From contig NZ_CP184360.1 in NCBI RefSeq assembly GCF_048595755.1, positions 2,790,001 through 2,854,000 of the forward strand: DNA of 64,000 nt, in the 5' to 3' direction. Under the pieces are notes generated by a model, which saw only the letters and a list, made by a program, of their open reading frames with translations, ran no database searches and was not told the DNA's origin. The stretch is from Luteococcus sp048595755 (GTDB lineage Bacteria > Actinomycetota > Actinomycetes > Propionibacteriales > Propionibacteriaceae). The position numbers and the translations under genes are program-made. Positions 39,995 through 48,390 of this stretch are shown here, one piece after another (the first letter of the stretch is position 1; the number at the start of each line of letters is the position of its first letter).

Positions 39995-40064
39995 ACTGGG
40001 CACGTCCAAGGCTGACCGGGCACGTGCTGCAGCGCGTGCCCAGTCGATCTTCGACGTGCCCAGT
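39995..40064. repeat. Nested inverted-repeat element, copy B, downstream of the OYE gene
   Basis: ACTGGGCACGTC (39995-40006) pairs perfectly with GACGTGCCCAGT (40053-40064), and inside it GGGCACG (40018) pairs with CGTGCCC (40035). The nested stems could form a cruciform or act as a terminator between the convergent OYE and hemW genes. Confidence 0.8.
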
Positions 40065-40125
40065 GGGGCCCCGACACCACCGGCGGCCGAGCCTGGCCCC
40101 ACATCACAGCCAGCGCAGGCGAAAC

Positions 40126-41334
40126 TCAGTCCAGCAGGTCGCGCACCACCGCGTCGGCGAGCAGGCGTCCCTGCAGGGTCAGCACCAGGCGGCCGTCGCG
40201 AAGCTCCCCCAGTCCGCGCGCGAGCACCCCGTCAACCCGTACACGTTCGGAGTCGGTGAGCACCGCGAGCGGCAGGCCGTCGGCCAGGCGGAGCTCCAGC
40301 AGGACCCGCTCGATGCGACGGTCGTCGGCGGCCACCAGCTCGCGTCCGGCACCGGGGGTACGGCCCTCGGCCAGGGCTGCGGCATAGCTGCGGGGGTGCT
40401 TCACATTCCACCAGCGCACTCCCCCGGCGTGGCTGTGCGCGCCGGGGCCGATCCCCCACCAGCTGTGGCCGAGCCAGTAGGCCATGTTGTGCCGTGCCCG
40501 GTGCTCGGGGCCCCGGGACCAGTTGCTCACCTCGTAGTTCTCCAGGCCCGCGGCCACCAGCAGCTCCTCGGTGGCGAGGTACTTGTCGGCCAGGTCATCG
40601 TCGTCGGTCATCGGCAGCTGCCCCCGACGGATCTGGTTCGCCAGCCTGGTGCCGTCCTCGACGATCAGGGCATAGGCGCTGATGTGCTCGGGCTCGGCCT
40701 CCAACGCCGACTGCACGCTGTTGCGCCAGTCGTCCAGGCTCTCCCCGGGGGTTCCGTAGATCAGGTCCAGGCTCACGTCGCCGAAGCCCACGTCGTGGGC
40801 CAGCCGGGCCGCCGCCACGGCCCGGCCGGGGGTGTGGCGACGTTCCAGGATGCGCAGCACCCCGGGATTCGACGACTGCATCCCGAGGCTGATGCGGGTG
40901 AAGCCCCCCGCCAGCAGCTCCTCCAGCAGTTGCGGGGTGATCGTCTCGGGGTTGGCCTCGGTGGTCACCTCGGCGTCGTGCTGCAGGCCGAAAGCGTCGC
41001 GGACGTGGGCCAGCAGCCCGGACAGCTCTGCCCCCGACAGCAGGGTTGGGGTGCCGCCGCCGAAGAAGACGGTGCTGGCCGCGGGCGCCTGCTCTCCCAG
41101 CACGCGACGTGCCAGGTCAATCTCGGCATGCGCGGCGGCCAGGTAGTCGGCCGTGCCGGTGCCCTGCAGCTCATTGGCGGTGTAGGTGTTGAAGTCACAG
41201 TAGCCACACCGGGTGGAGCAGAAGGGCACGTGCAGGTAGATGCTCAGCGGGGCGCTGCCCACCTCGGCCAGCGCTGCCGCGGGCAGGGCGCCGGAGTCGG
41301 GTACGGGCTCACCGTCGGGAAGGGCAGAAGGCAC
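40126..41334 (-). CDS. hemW: Radical SAM heme chaperone HemW
   Basis: A 402-residue radical SAM protein with the cluster motif in FCSTRCGYCDFN (CX3CX2C), VFFGGGTPTLL, and the HemW-typical HNMAYWLGHSWWGIGPGAH. HemW binds heme and is thought to deliver it to target enzymes. It is not the oxygen-independent coproporphyrinogen oxidase it is often called. It is part of the lepA-hemW-DUF3097-hrcA backbone. Confidence 0.95.
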   Translation of the reverse strand: MPSALPDGEPVPDSGALPAAALAEVGSAPLSIYLHVPFCSTRCGYCDFNTYTANELQGTGTADYLAAAHAEIDLARRVLGEQAPAASTVFFGGGTPTLLSGAELSGLLAHVRDAFGLQHDAEVTTEANPETITPQLLEELLAGGFTRISLGMQSSNPGVLRILERRHTPGRAVAAARLAHDVGFGDVSLDLIYGTPGESLDDWRNSVQSALEAEPEHISAYALIVEDGTRLANQIRRGQLPMTDDDDLADKYLATEELLVAAGLENYEVSNWSRGPEHRARHNMAYWLGHSWWGIGPGAHSHAGGVRWWNVKHPRSYAAALAEGRTPGAGRELVAADDRRIERVLLELRLADGLPLAVLTDSERVRVDGVLARGLGELRDGRLVLTLQGRLLADAVVRDLLD

Positions 41335-41393
41335 GCGGCAACCCTAGCTGGCGTCCAACCCGCAGGCAGTCAAACTTTCAAGCCGTCACGCCC

Positions 41394-41399
41394 TAGAAT
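41394..41399 (+). promoter_or_regulatory. -10 box of the solute-binding protein gene, probable leaderless
   Basis: TAGAAT stands six bases before the ATG at 41406, the best -10 match in the window. No ribosome binding site is present. Confidence 0.5.
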
Positions 41400-41405
41400 C
41401 TCGCC

Positions 41406-42692
41406 ATGAACCTTTCACGTCGCCATCTGCTGACCCTGACCGGTGCCGCCGTCGCCACCGGCGCCCTCGCCGCCTGTGGCAGCAACAAGGGCGGGCTCGA
41501 GTCCGGCTCGTCGCCCTCCGTCTCGGCCCCTGCTGGCTCGGGCGCCACGCTGACGCAGTGGTACCACGAGTACGGTGAGCCCGGCACGCAGGAGGCGGTC
41601 AAGAAGTACGCCGCGGCCTATGACAAGGCCACGGTGCAGGTGAAGTGGAATGTGGGCGACTACGCGAAGCTGCTCAGCGCCGCCCTGCTCACCAATGACG
41701 TGCCCGACCTGTTCGAGTCGGAGATGGGCCCCAACATCGACATGATCAAGGCCGGCCAGGTGGCCGACCTGACCGACGTGGTGGGCGACGACGCCAAGAA
41801 GTTCGACCAGGAGCTCATCGAGCGGATGAGCTATGAGGGCAAGATCTACGGCATCCCGCAGGTGGCCGACATGCACCTGCTCTACTACCGCAAGAGCCTG
41901 TTGGAGAAGGCCGGGGTGAAGCCGCCGACCACCTTCAAGGAGCTGGTGACGGCCGCCGAGGCGGTCAAGACCAAGGACATCGGCGGGCTGTTCGTCGGCA
42001 ATGACGGTATCGGCCCGATCGCCGCCGCCCTGCTCTACGCCTCGGGCAATGACTGGTTCGATCCCAACCGCACCAAGGCCGGCTTCCTGGACAAGAGCTT
42101 CTACGACGCCCTGACCGGCTTCCGCGACCTGTTCAACTCCGGTGCGCTGCTGCAGAGCGCCAGCAAGGACTGGTTCGACGGTTCCCCCTTCGCCAACGAG
42201 GAGACCGCCATGCAGTGGGGCGGGCTGTGGTCGATGACCGACATCCAGAAGGCGCTGGGGGACGACTTCGGGGTGCTGCCCTTCCCCGCCATCGGCAGCA
42301 AGGGCAAGCAGGCCACCATGTTCGGGGCCTTCGGCACCTGCGTCGCGGCCAAGGGCAAGAACGTGGAGGCCGCCAAGCAGTACGCCAAGTGGCTGTGGGT
42401 GGACCAGACCGAGTACCAGGTGGACTTCGCCAACAACTACGGCACCCACGTCCCGGCCCAGCCGGCGCTGGCCTCGCAGTGCACCAAGCTGGCCGACGGG
42501 GCCGGCGCGGATGCCGCCAAGATCTTCACCGAATTCGGCAGGCCCGCCTCCGACATCATGTGGTCGGGCGCCATGGGCGATGCCTTTGGGGCGGCGGTGA
42601 GCAATGTGGTCAAGAAGAATGCCGACCCCGCCAAGGAGATGGCCGCCGTCGGCAACAAGGTGACCGCCGAGCTGAAGCGCCTCAACGGCTGA
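41406..42692 (+). CDS. Sugar ABC transporter substrate-binding lipoprotein
   Basis: A 428-residue extracellular binding protein of the CUT1 family. It has an N-terminal signal with twin Arg (SRRHLL) and lipobox ALAAC with the lipidated Cys at 24. A Ser/Pro-rich linker precedes the two-lobed domain. The stop shares one base with the permease start. No ATPase gene follows, so a shared MsiK-type ATPase elsewhere is likely. The sugar is unknown. Confidence 0.93.
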   Translation: MNLSRRHLLTLTGAAVATGALAACGSNKGGLESGSSPSVSAPAGSGATLTQWYHEYGEPGTQEAVKKYAAAYDKATVQVKWNVGDYAKLLSAALLTNDVPDLFESEMGPNIDMIKAGQVADLTDVVGDDAKKFDQELIERMSYEGKIYGIPQVADMHLLYYRKSLLEKAGVKPPTTFKELVTAAEAVKTKDIGGLFVGNDGIGPIAAALLYASGNDWFDPNRTKAGFLDKSFYDALTGFRDLFNSGALLQSASKDWFDGSPFANEETAMQWGGLWSMTDIQKALGDDFGVLPFPAIGSKGKQATMFGAFGTCVAAKGKNVEAAKQYAKWLWVDQTEYQVDFANNYGTHVPAQPALASQCTKLADGAGADAAKIFTEFGRPASDIMWSGAMGDAFGAAVSNVVKKNADPAKEMAAVGNKVTAELKRLNG

Positions 42693-43624
42693 TGCTGGCG
42701 CGACTGCGACGAAGGCTGGGAGGACACCAGGGAAGCAACTGGTGGTTCCTGGCCTTCGTCGCGCCCTTCGTGGTGGGGTTGGCGATGTTCGTCTACATCC
42801 CCATCATCTGGAGCGCCTACCTGTCCTTCTTCGACGCCCGCAACACCGTCACGCCGACGCGTTTCGTCGGCCTGGCCAACTACCGCTACCTGCTGGGCGA
42901 CGAACTGTTCCGTGACTCGATCCTCACCTTCATCGGCTTCAGCGCCTTCATCGTCCCGGCCACCTTCACCGCCTCCCTGGGGTTGGCCCTGTTGCTGGAC
43001 GGCATCAAGACCGGACAGGCCTTCTTCCGCTCGGTCTTCTTCATCCCCACCGCGGTGAGCTACGTGATCGCGGCGATGGTCTGGCGGCTGGCCTTCTTCA
43101 GCGGCACCCGCTTTGGCCTGGTCAACTCCATGCTGCGCCAACTCGGCGGCGAGAACGTCAACTGGTTGGGTGGCACCAATTCCTGGTACTGGCTGGTGCT
43201 GGTGAGCCTGCGACTGTGGCTGCAAGCCGGCTTCTACATGATCCTGTTCATCGCCGGGCTCAACAAGATCCCCCGCGAGACCTACGAGGCCGCCGCCCTG
43301 GACGGCGCGACCGGCTGGCGACGGCTGCGTTTCATCACCCTGCCGCAGCTGCGGGCCACCTCGGTGGCGGTGGCGACGTTGCTGCTGATCGGTGCCTTCC
43401 AGGCCTTCGACGAGTTCTTCAACGTGCTGGGCACCATGGGCAGCTACCCGCCCTACGGCCGTCCGCCCCTGGTCCACCTCTACCTGATCAGTCTGGGCGG
43501 CGGACAGCAAGACCTGGGGCTGGGCGGCGCTGGAACCATGATCATCACCGCGCTGATCGTCTTCTTCGGTCTGCTGCAGAACTGGCTGGTCACCCGCGGG
43601 GAGCGCAAGGAGGGACGCGCATGA
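42692..43624 (+). CDS. Sugar ABC transporter permease (MalF-like)
   Basis: A 310-residue permease with six helices. The EAA loop is YEAAALDGATGWRRLRFITLP, which contacts the ATPase. The ATG at 42692 overlaps the binding-protein stop by one base, and its own stop overlaps the next permease by four. Confidence 0.94.
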   Translation: MLARLRRRLGGHQGSNWWFLAFVAPFVVGLAMFVYIPIIWSAYLSFFDARNTVTPTRFVGLANYRYLLGDELFRDSILTFIGFSAFIVPATFTASLGLALLLDGIKTGQAFFRSVFFIPTAVSYVIAAMVWRLAFFSGTRFGLVNSMLRQLGGENVNWLGGTNSWYWLVLVSLRLWLQAGFYMILFIAGLNKIPRETYEAAALDGATGWRRLRFITLPQLRATSVAVATLLLIGAFQAFDEFFNVLGTMGSYPPYGRPPLVHLYLISLGGGQQDLGLGGAGTMIITALIVFFGLLQNWLVTRGERKEGRA

Positions 43625-44457
43625 TGGCCGGACGTCGCCGCAGCAGCCTGCTGACCGGGCTGCGCTACCTGGTGCTGGTGCTGCTCAGCGTGGTCTTCCT
43701 GCTGCCCTTCTACGTGATCGTGCGCAATGCCTTCGCCTCGCAGAAACTGATCACTGCCCCCCGCTGGCAGTGGCTGCCCGACCAGGTGAACCTGGACAAC
43801 TTCACCGCCTTGTTCGCCGACGACAACGTGGGCATGGTGCCGGCGCTGTGGCACTCGGCGGTGATGGCCATGGCACAGACCAGTCTGACGGTGCTGATCG
43901 CGCTGCTGGCCGGCTATGCGCTGGCCCGCTACGACAACCGACTGTCGCGCATCCTGCTGGGCTTCACCCTGTTCACCCTGATGGTGCCCGCCTCGGTCAC
44001 CTTCATCCCGATGTTCGTGATGACCGCCCAACTGGGATGGATCGACTCCTTCCGCGGCCTGGTGGTTCCGGGCATGTTCAGTGCCTTCGCCGTCTACCTC
44101 TTCCGCCAGAACTTCCTGGGCTTCCCCAAGGACCTGGAGGAGGCGGCCATGATCGACGGCGCGAACCCGTGGAGCACCTTCTGGCGAGTGGTGGCCCCCA
44201 ATTCCTTGGGCATCGTCGGCGCGGTGGGCACCATCACCTTCATCGGCAGCTGGAATGCCTTCCTGTGGCCGCTGCTGGTGGCCCGTGAGAACACCCGGAC
44301 GGTGCAGGTGACGCTCAGCCAGTTCATGACCAGCCAGGGGGTGAACTACCCGGTGCTCTTCGCCGGGGCCCTGGTGGCGATCATTCCCGTGGTGGGCGTC
44401 TTCCTCTTCCTGCAACGCTTCCTGGTGGAGGGCGTCGAGACCTCCGGCATGAAGTGA
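43621..44457 (+). CDS. Sugar ABC transporter permease (MalG-like)
   Basis: A 278-residue permease with six helices and the EAA loop LEEAAMIDGANPWSTFWRVV. It begins at the ATG overlapping the first permease stop; a second ATG three bases later is equally possible. It completes the importer apart from the ATPase. The next gene is convergent. Confidence 0.94.
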   Translation: MMAGRRRSSLLTGLRYLVLVLLSVVFLLPFYVIVRNAFASQKLITAPRWQWLPDQVNLDNFTALFADDNVGMVPALWHSAVMAMAQTSLTVLIALLAGYALARYDNRLSRILLGFTLFTLMVPASVTFIPMFVMTAQLGWIDSFRGLVVPGMFSAFAVYLFRQNFLGFPKDLEEAAMIDGANPWSTFWRVVAPNSLGIVGAVGTITFIGSWNAFLWPLLVARENTRTVQVTLSQFMTSQGVNYPVLFAGALVAIIPVVGVFLFLQRFLVEGVETSGMK

Positions 44458-44475
44458 GGCCTCGACGCCACCGGT

Positions 44476-45828
44476 TCACAGCACCAGGCCCAGAGCGATC
44501 ACCATGGGCAGCGAGATCAGCGATCCGATGGTGGTGACCGTCGTCATCGTCTTCAGGCTGCCCTGGGTGCTCAGCCCCAGCAGCGCCTTGAACATCCAGA
44601 AAAAGTTGCTGTTGACGTGAAGCGCGAACAGCGAGCCGGAGGCGATGCCCAGCCCCACCGCCACGGGATTGACGTCCATCTGACCCAGCAGCGGCGCGAT
44701 GATGCCCGCCGCCGTGATCGCAGCCACCGAGACCGAACCGATGGCCAGGTGCAGCACCGCCGCCACAAACCAGGCCAACAGGATCGAGATCACCACGGGC
44801 GCACCCGCGTCGGCATTGAACATGCCGCCCAGCACCGAGGCCAGGCCGGTCGCCTTGATCACCGCGCCCAGCGAGCCACCGATGCCGGTGACCAGCAGGA
44901 TCTCACCGGAGGTCTGCAGGCCGTCGCTGAAGGCCTGGTTGGAGGCCTCGGCCCCGGCGGTGCGACGCGACAGGACGAAGGCCATCAGCAGCCCGACGAA
45001 CAGCGCGATGTTGGCATTGCCCAGGAAGTCGATGAGCTGGTTGCTGAACTTGAAGAGCTCCGCGAAGGCGCCGAAGGCGATCATCACCAGCGGCACCACG
45101 ATGGGCAGCAGGCTGATCGACAGCGGCGGGGTGGCGGCCGCGTCGTCCTCACTGGCCTCCTGGGCACGGGCCTCGGACTCCAGCAGCGCCTCGGACTCCT
45201 CCTCGTCCTTGTCCGGATTCCACCACCCAAGGCGCAGCAGCTGCTGGAAGACCACCACGGTCAGCAGGGCCGTGAGCGGACCGACGACGATGCCGAAGAG
45301 CAGGTACTGCCCCAGCGAGATGTCCATCAGGCCGGCGATCGAGATGGCCGACAGGCCCGGCACCACGAAGACATAGCCGGCGAAGATGCCGATGCCCAGG
45401 GCGCCGGCCATCAGTGCCAGACCGTTGCGCCCCATGTGCTTGGAGGCCTGGCGTGCCACCGGCGCGGCCAGCACCACCTGCACGTCGACGTAGATCGAGG
45501 GCAGGATCGTGGCCAGCGCCAGCGCCAGGCCGTAGGGAATGCGGGTGGGGCCGAAGGCCCGCAGCAGGAGCCGCACCATCTTGGTGAAGGCCCCGGTGGT
45601 GTGCAGCAACGAGCCGATCAGCACGCCGAAGCCGATCAGCAGACCGACGCTGCTCATGATGTTGCCGAAGCCGTCGGTGATGGCCTCCACGGTGCCGGGG
45701 AAGCCGACCCCACCGGCCAGACCGAGGTAGACGGAGCCGATCACCAGACTGATGACGGGATCGATCTTGAACTTGATGATGAGGAGGACGACCGCGACGA
45801 TGGCGATCGCTGTGTGCAGCACTAGCAA
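44476..45828 (-). CDS. GntP-family gluconate/organic acid permease
   Basis: A 450-residue transporter of about 12 helices with the family strand GGVGFPGTVEAITDGFGNIM and SIYVDVQVVLAAP, and the C-terminal NSNFFWMFKALLGLSTQGSLKT. It takes up gluconate or related sugar acids by proton symport. A charged cytoplasmic loop lies near 205-235. TTG at 45828 is the chosen start, with GGGAG six bases before. GTG at 45822 is an alternative. A TAGTCT box at 45911-45916 would give an 80-base leader. Confidence 0.9.
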   Translation of the reverse strand: MLVLHTAIAIVAVVLLIIKFKIDPVISLVIGSVYLGLAGGVGFPGTVEAITDGFGNIMSSVGLLIGFGVLIGSLLHTTGAFTKMVRLLLRAFGPTRIPYGLALALATILPSIYVDVQVVLAAPVARQASKHMGRNGLALMAGALGIGIFAGYVFVVPGLSAISIAGLMDISLGQYLLFGIVVGPLTALLTVVVFQQLLRLGWWNPDKDEEESEALLESEARAQEASEDDAAATPPLSISLLPIVVPLVMIAFGAFAELFKFSNQLIDFLGNANIALFVGLLMAFVLSRRTAGAEASNQAFSDGLQTSGEILLVTGIGGSLGAVIKATGLASVLGGMFNADAGAPVVISILLAWFVAAVLHLAIGSVSVAAITAAGIIAPLLGQMDVNPVAVGLGIASGSLFALHVNSNFFWMFKALLGLSTQGSLKTMTTVTTIGSLISLPMVIALGLVL

Positions 45829-46050
45829 GCGATGCTCCCGAAGATGAGTTGGAACCCGGCACGGCCGTCGTGGACGCGCCCGGGCGGTGTCCCTGCAACC
45901 CCGCGGGCACAGACTACTGACTGATGGGACGCTGCCTCGATTCCGGGCGGGGCCGCACCACTGCCACGGCGCTGATGAATTCCCCAGAGGAGCAGAGGGC
46001 CGGCCGTGCCGGTTCACCTGCTGGTTGCCCGCTCAGGTCACACTGGAGGC

Positions 46051-46662
46051 ATGAGCCAGCCCGGACTCCCCCAGCCGCATGCCACCTCGCGGCCGCCCGC
46101 GTCGCGGACCCGCACCTCCACCCTGCTCGCCACCGTACCCGTGGCCATCATGTGGGTGCTGGAGGCCATCGACACCATCACCTTCAACATGCTCGATCGC
46201 TTCGGCATCCTGTCATGGCATCCCGACGGCCTCTGGGGCCTCTTCACCGCCCCGTGGCTGCACTTCGGTTGGCAACACCTGGCCAACAACTCCGTGCCGC
46301 TGCTGGTGCTCGGCTTCTTCGTCGCCCTGTCCGGGGTGCGACGCTGGGTCATCACGACGCTGGTGGTGGCAGTCACCTCGGGTCTGGCCGCCTGGCTGCT
46401 CAGCCCACCCAACACGATGACGCTCGGCGCCTCCGGCATCGTCTTCGGATGGCTCACCTACCTGCTCAGCCGGGGTTGGTGGAGTCGTGACTGGAAGCAG
46501 GTGCTGCTGGGCGTGGTCGTCTTCGTGGTCTACGGCAGCGTGCTGTGGGGCGTGCTGCCCACCACCCCCGGGGTCTCCTGGCAGGGTCACCTGGGTGGGG
46601 CCGTCGGCGGGCTGCTCGCGGCACGGCTCGTCCACCGGGCACGCCCGGTGACTGCTCGCTGA
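46051..46662 (+). CDS. Rhomboid family intramembrane serine protease
   Basis: A 203-residue membrane protease of about six helices. HFGWQHLANNSVPL is the conserved early helix, the catalytic Ser is in TLGASGIVFGWL and the catalytic His in QGHLGGAVGGLL. Substrates are unknown. The ATG at 46051 follows TGGAGG. An earlier start at 46006 has no support. Confidence 0.92.
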   Translation: MSQPGLPQPHATSRPPASRTRTSTLLATVPVAIMWVLEAIDTITFNMLDRFGILSWHPDGLWGLFTAPWLHFGWQHLANNSVPLLVLGFFVALSGVRRWVITTLVVAVTSGLAAWLLSPPNTMTLGASGIVFGWLTYLLSRGWWSRDWKQVLLGVVVFVVYGSVLWGVLPTTPGVSWQGHLGGAVGGLLAARLVHRARPVTAR

Positions 46663-46786
46663 CAGGCCCGACTGCGCACGGCGCGAACCGCTGTGGTCAA
46701 ATGTTCTTCTTGACCGCCGCGGCAGCAGCGACCCGCCCCCAGCTTCGGGCCCGTCGCCTGCCCAGTCCGAACAGGCAGGATCCGCA

Positions 46787-48295
46787 ATGGACACCACCAC
46801 ACTGATGGACACCATCAACTCCGTCGTCGCATGGCTCAACGACTCGCTCAGCTGGGTACTGATCGTGCTGGTCATCCTGGCAGGCATCAGCTTCACCCTG
46901 CTGACCCGCGCGATGCAGTTGCGGCACTTCGGCACCATGCTCCGGGTCGCCCTGGATTCACGCACCGGCGCCGGGGACGGCATCAGCTCCTTCCAGGCCT
47001 TCTGCATCTCACTGGCCTCCCGCGTCGGCACCGGAAACATCGCCGGCGTCGCCATCGCCCTGGCGCTGGGCGGGCCAGGCGCCATCTTCTGGATGTGGCT
47101 GATGGCATCACTCGGCATGGCCACCGCCTTCATCGAGGCCACCCTGGCCCAGCTGTACAAGGTTCCCCACCACGACCGCAGCTTCCGCGGTGGCCCTGCC
47201 TACTACATGCAGCGCGGCCTCAAGAGCCGTCCGCTGGGCATCCTGTTCGCCGTGCTGCTGGTCTTCACCTTCGGCTTCGTCTTCCAGATGGTGCAGGCCA
47301 ACACCATCGCCGCCGTCTTCGACAAGTCCTTCAACATCAGCCCCTATGTCACTGCGGCCCTGCTGGCAGTGGCGGTGGGCGCCGTGGTGCTGGGCGGCGT
47401 CAAGCAGGTGGCCCGGGTCACCGAGTGGATGTCGCCGATCATGGCGCTCATCTACGTGCTGCTCGCCACCATCATCATCGTGATGAACCTCGGTGAGGTG
47501 CCCCACGCCATCGCCTCCATCGTCAAGGGCGCCTTCGGGCTCGACCAGACGCTGGCGGGCGTCGGCGGTGGCCTGCTGGCCACCCTCCTGAACGGCATCA
47601 AGCGCGGCATGTACTCCAACGAGGCCGGTATGGGTTCGGCCCCCAATGCCGCCGCCGCAGCCACCACCAGCCACCCCGCCCACCAGGGCCTGATCCAGTC
47701 GCTGGGCGTCTTCGTCGACACGATGATGGTCTGCACCGCCACCGCCGTGGTGATCCTGCTCTCCGACGCCTCGGTCTACACCCCCGGCGTGACCACCAAG
47801 GCGATGGCGGGCGCCACCCTCACCCAGGACGCGATGGCCTACTCGCTGGGCAGCTGGGTGGGGCCGGTCTTCACGGTGCTGGTCTTCGTCTTCGCCTTCT
47901 CCACCCTGCTGGGCAATGAGACCTATGCCGAGATCAACATGGACTTCATGAGCGGAGGACGCGCCGGTGAGCTGGCCATCCGCATCATGACCATCGCCTC
48001 CAGCGCCCTGGGCGCCGTCCTGGCACTCGACCTGGTGTGGTCACTGGCCGACATCGCCATGGCCCTGATGGCCGTGACCAACCTCGTCTCGATCGTCTTC
48101 CTGGGCAAGTACGCCGTCGCGGCGCTGCGTGACTTCGAGTCCCAGCCCGATCCGGTGGCCGCGCAGTTCAACCTGGACGACAACCGCTTCATGCCCGACG
48201 GCATCCCCGGAGAGGTCTGGCACAAGCGCCCCGGCCACGAGGCGGGCAAGTGGTTCCACCCCGACGGTGAGGACGCGCTGACCGCAGCCGACTGA
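46787..48295 (+). CDS. Alanine/glycine:cation symporter (AgcS family)
   Basis: A 502-residue sodium-coupled amino acid carrier with about ten helices. SRVGTGNIAGVAIALALGGPG and GMYSNEAGMGSAPNAAAA are the family signatures. The soluble C-terminus from about 450 ends in acidic residues. GGTCAA/TTGACC arms at 46695 and 46710 and GCCTG/CAGGC arms at 46756 and 46772 can form small stems in the leader, but no glycine riboswitch fold is recognised. A strong terminator follows. Confidence 0.95.
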   Translation: MDTTTLMDTINSVVAWLNDSLSWVLIVLVILAGISFTLLTRAMQLRHFGTMLRVALDSRTGAGDGISSFQAFCISLASRVGTGNIAGVAIALALGGPGAIFWMWLMASLGMATAFIEATLAQLYKVPHHDRSFRGGPAYYMQRGLKSRPLGILFAVLLVFTFGFVFQMVQANTIAAVFDKSFNISPYVTAALLAVAVGAVVLGGVKQVARVTEWMSPIMALIYVLLATIIIVMNLGEVPHAIASIVKGAFGLDQTLAGVGGGLLATLLNGIKRGMYSNEAGMGSAPNAAAAATTSHPAHQGLIQSLGVFVDTMMVCTATAVVILLSDASVYTPGVTTKAMAGATLTQDAMAYSLGSWVGPVFTVLVFVFAFSTLLGNETYAEINMDFMSGGRAGELAIRIMTIASSALGAVLALDLVWSLADIAMALMAVTNLVSIVFLGKYAVAALRDFESQPDPVAAQFNLDDNRFMPDGIPGEVWHKRPGHEAGKWFHPDGEDALTAAD

Positions 48296-48313
48296 GGCCC
48301 CTGCGACATCGAC

Positions 48314-48350
48314 AAGCGCCCCACGGTTCTGAGAGAACCGTGGGGCGCTT
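48314..48350. terminator. Strong hairpin terminator between agcS-type gene and lepA
   Basis: Perfect 17-base arms (AAGCGCCCCACGGTTCT and its complement) enclose GAG. It lies between convergent genes and could stop transcription from both sides, although it lacks a long T tract. Confidence 0.85.
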
Positions 48351-48390
48351 CGCCTTGCGAGCCCGGTGCTGGAGCCACTCCGCGTGGGTG

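Noticed and set aside
46663..46786. Glycine riboswitch ahead of the alanine/glycine symporter
   Set aside because: Two small stems are possible but the conserved glycine aptamer core is not visible.
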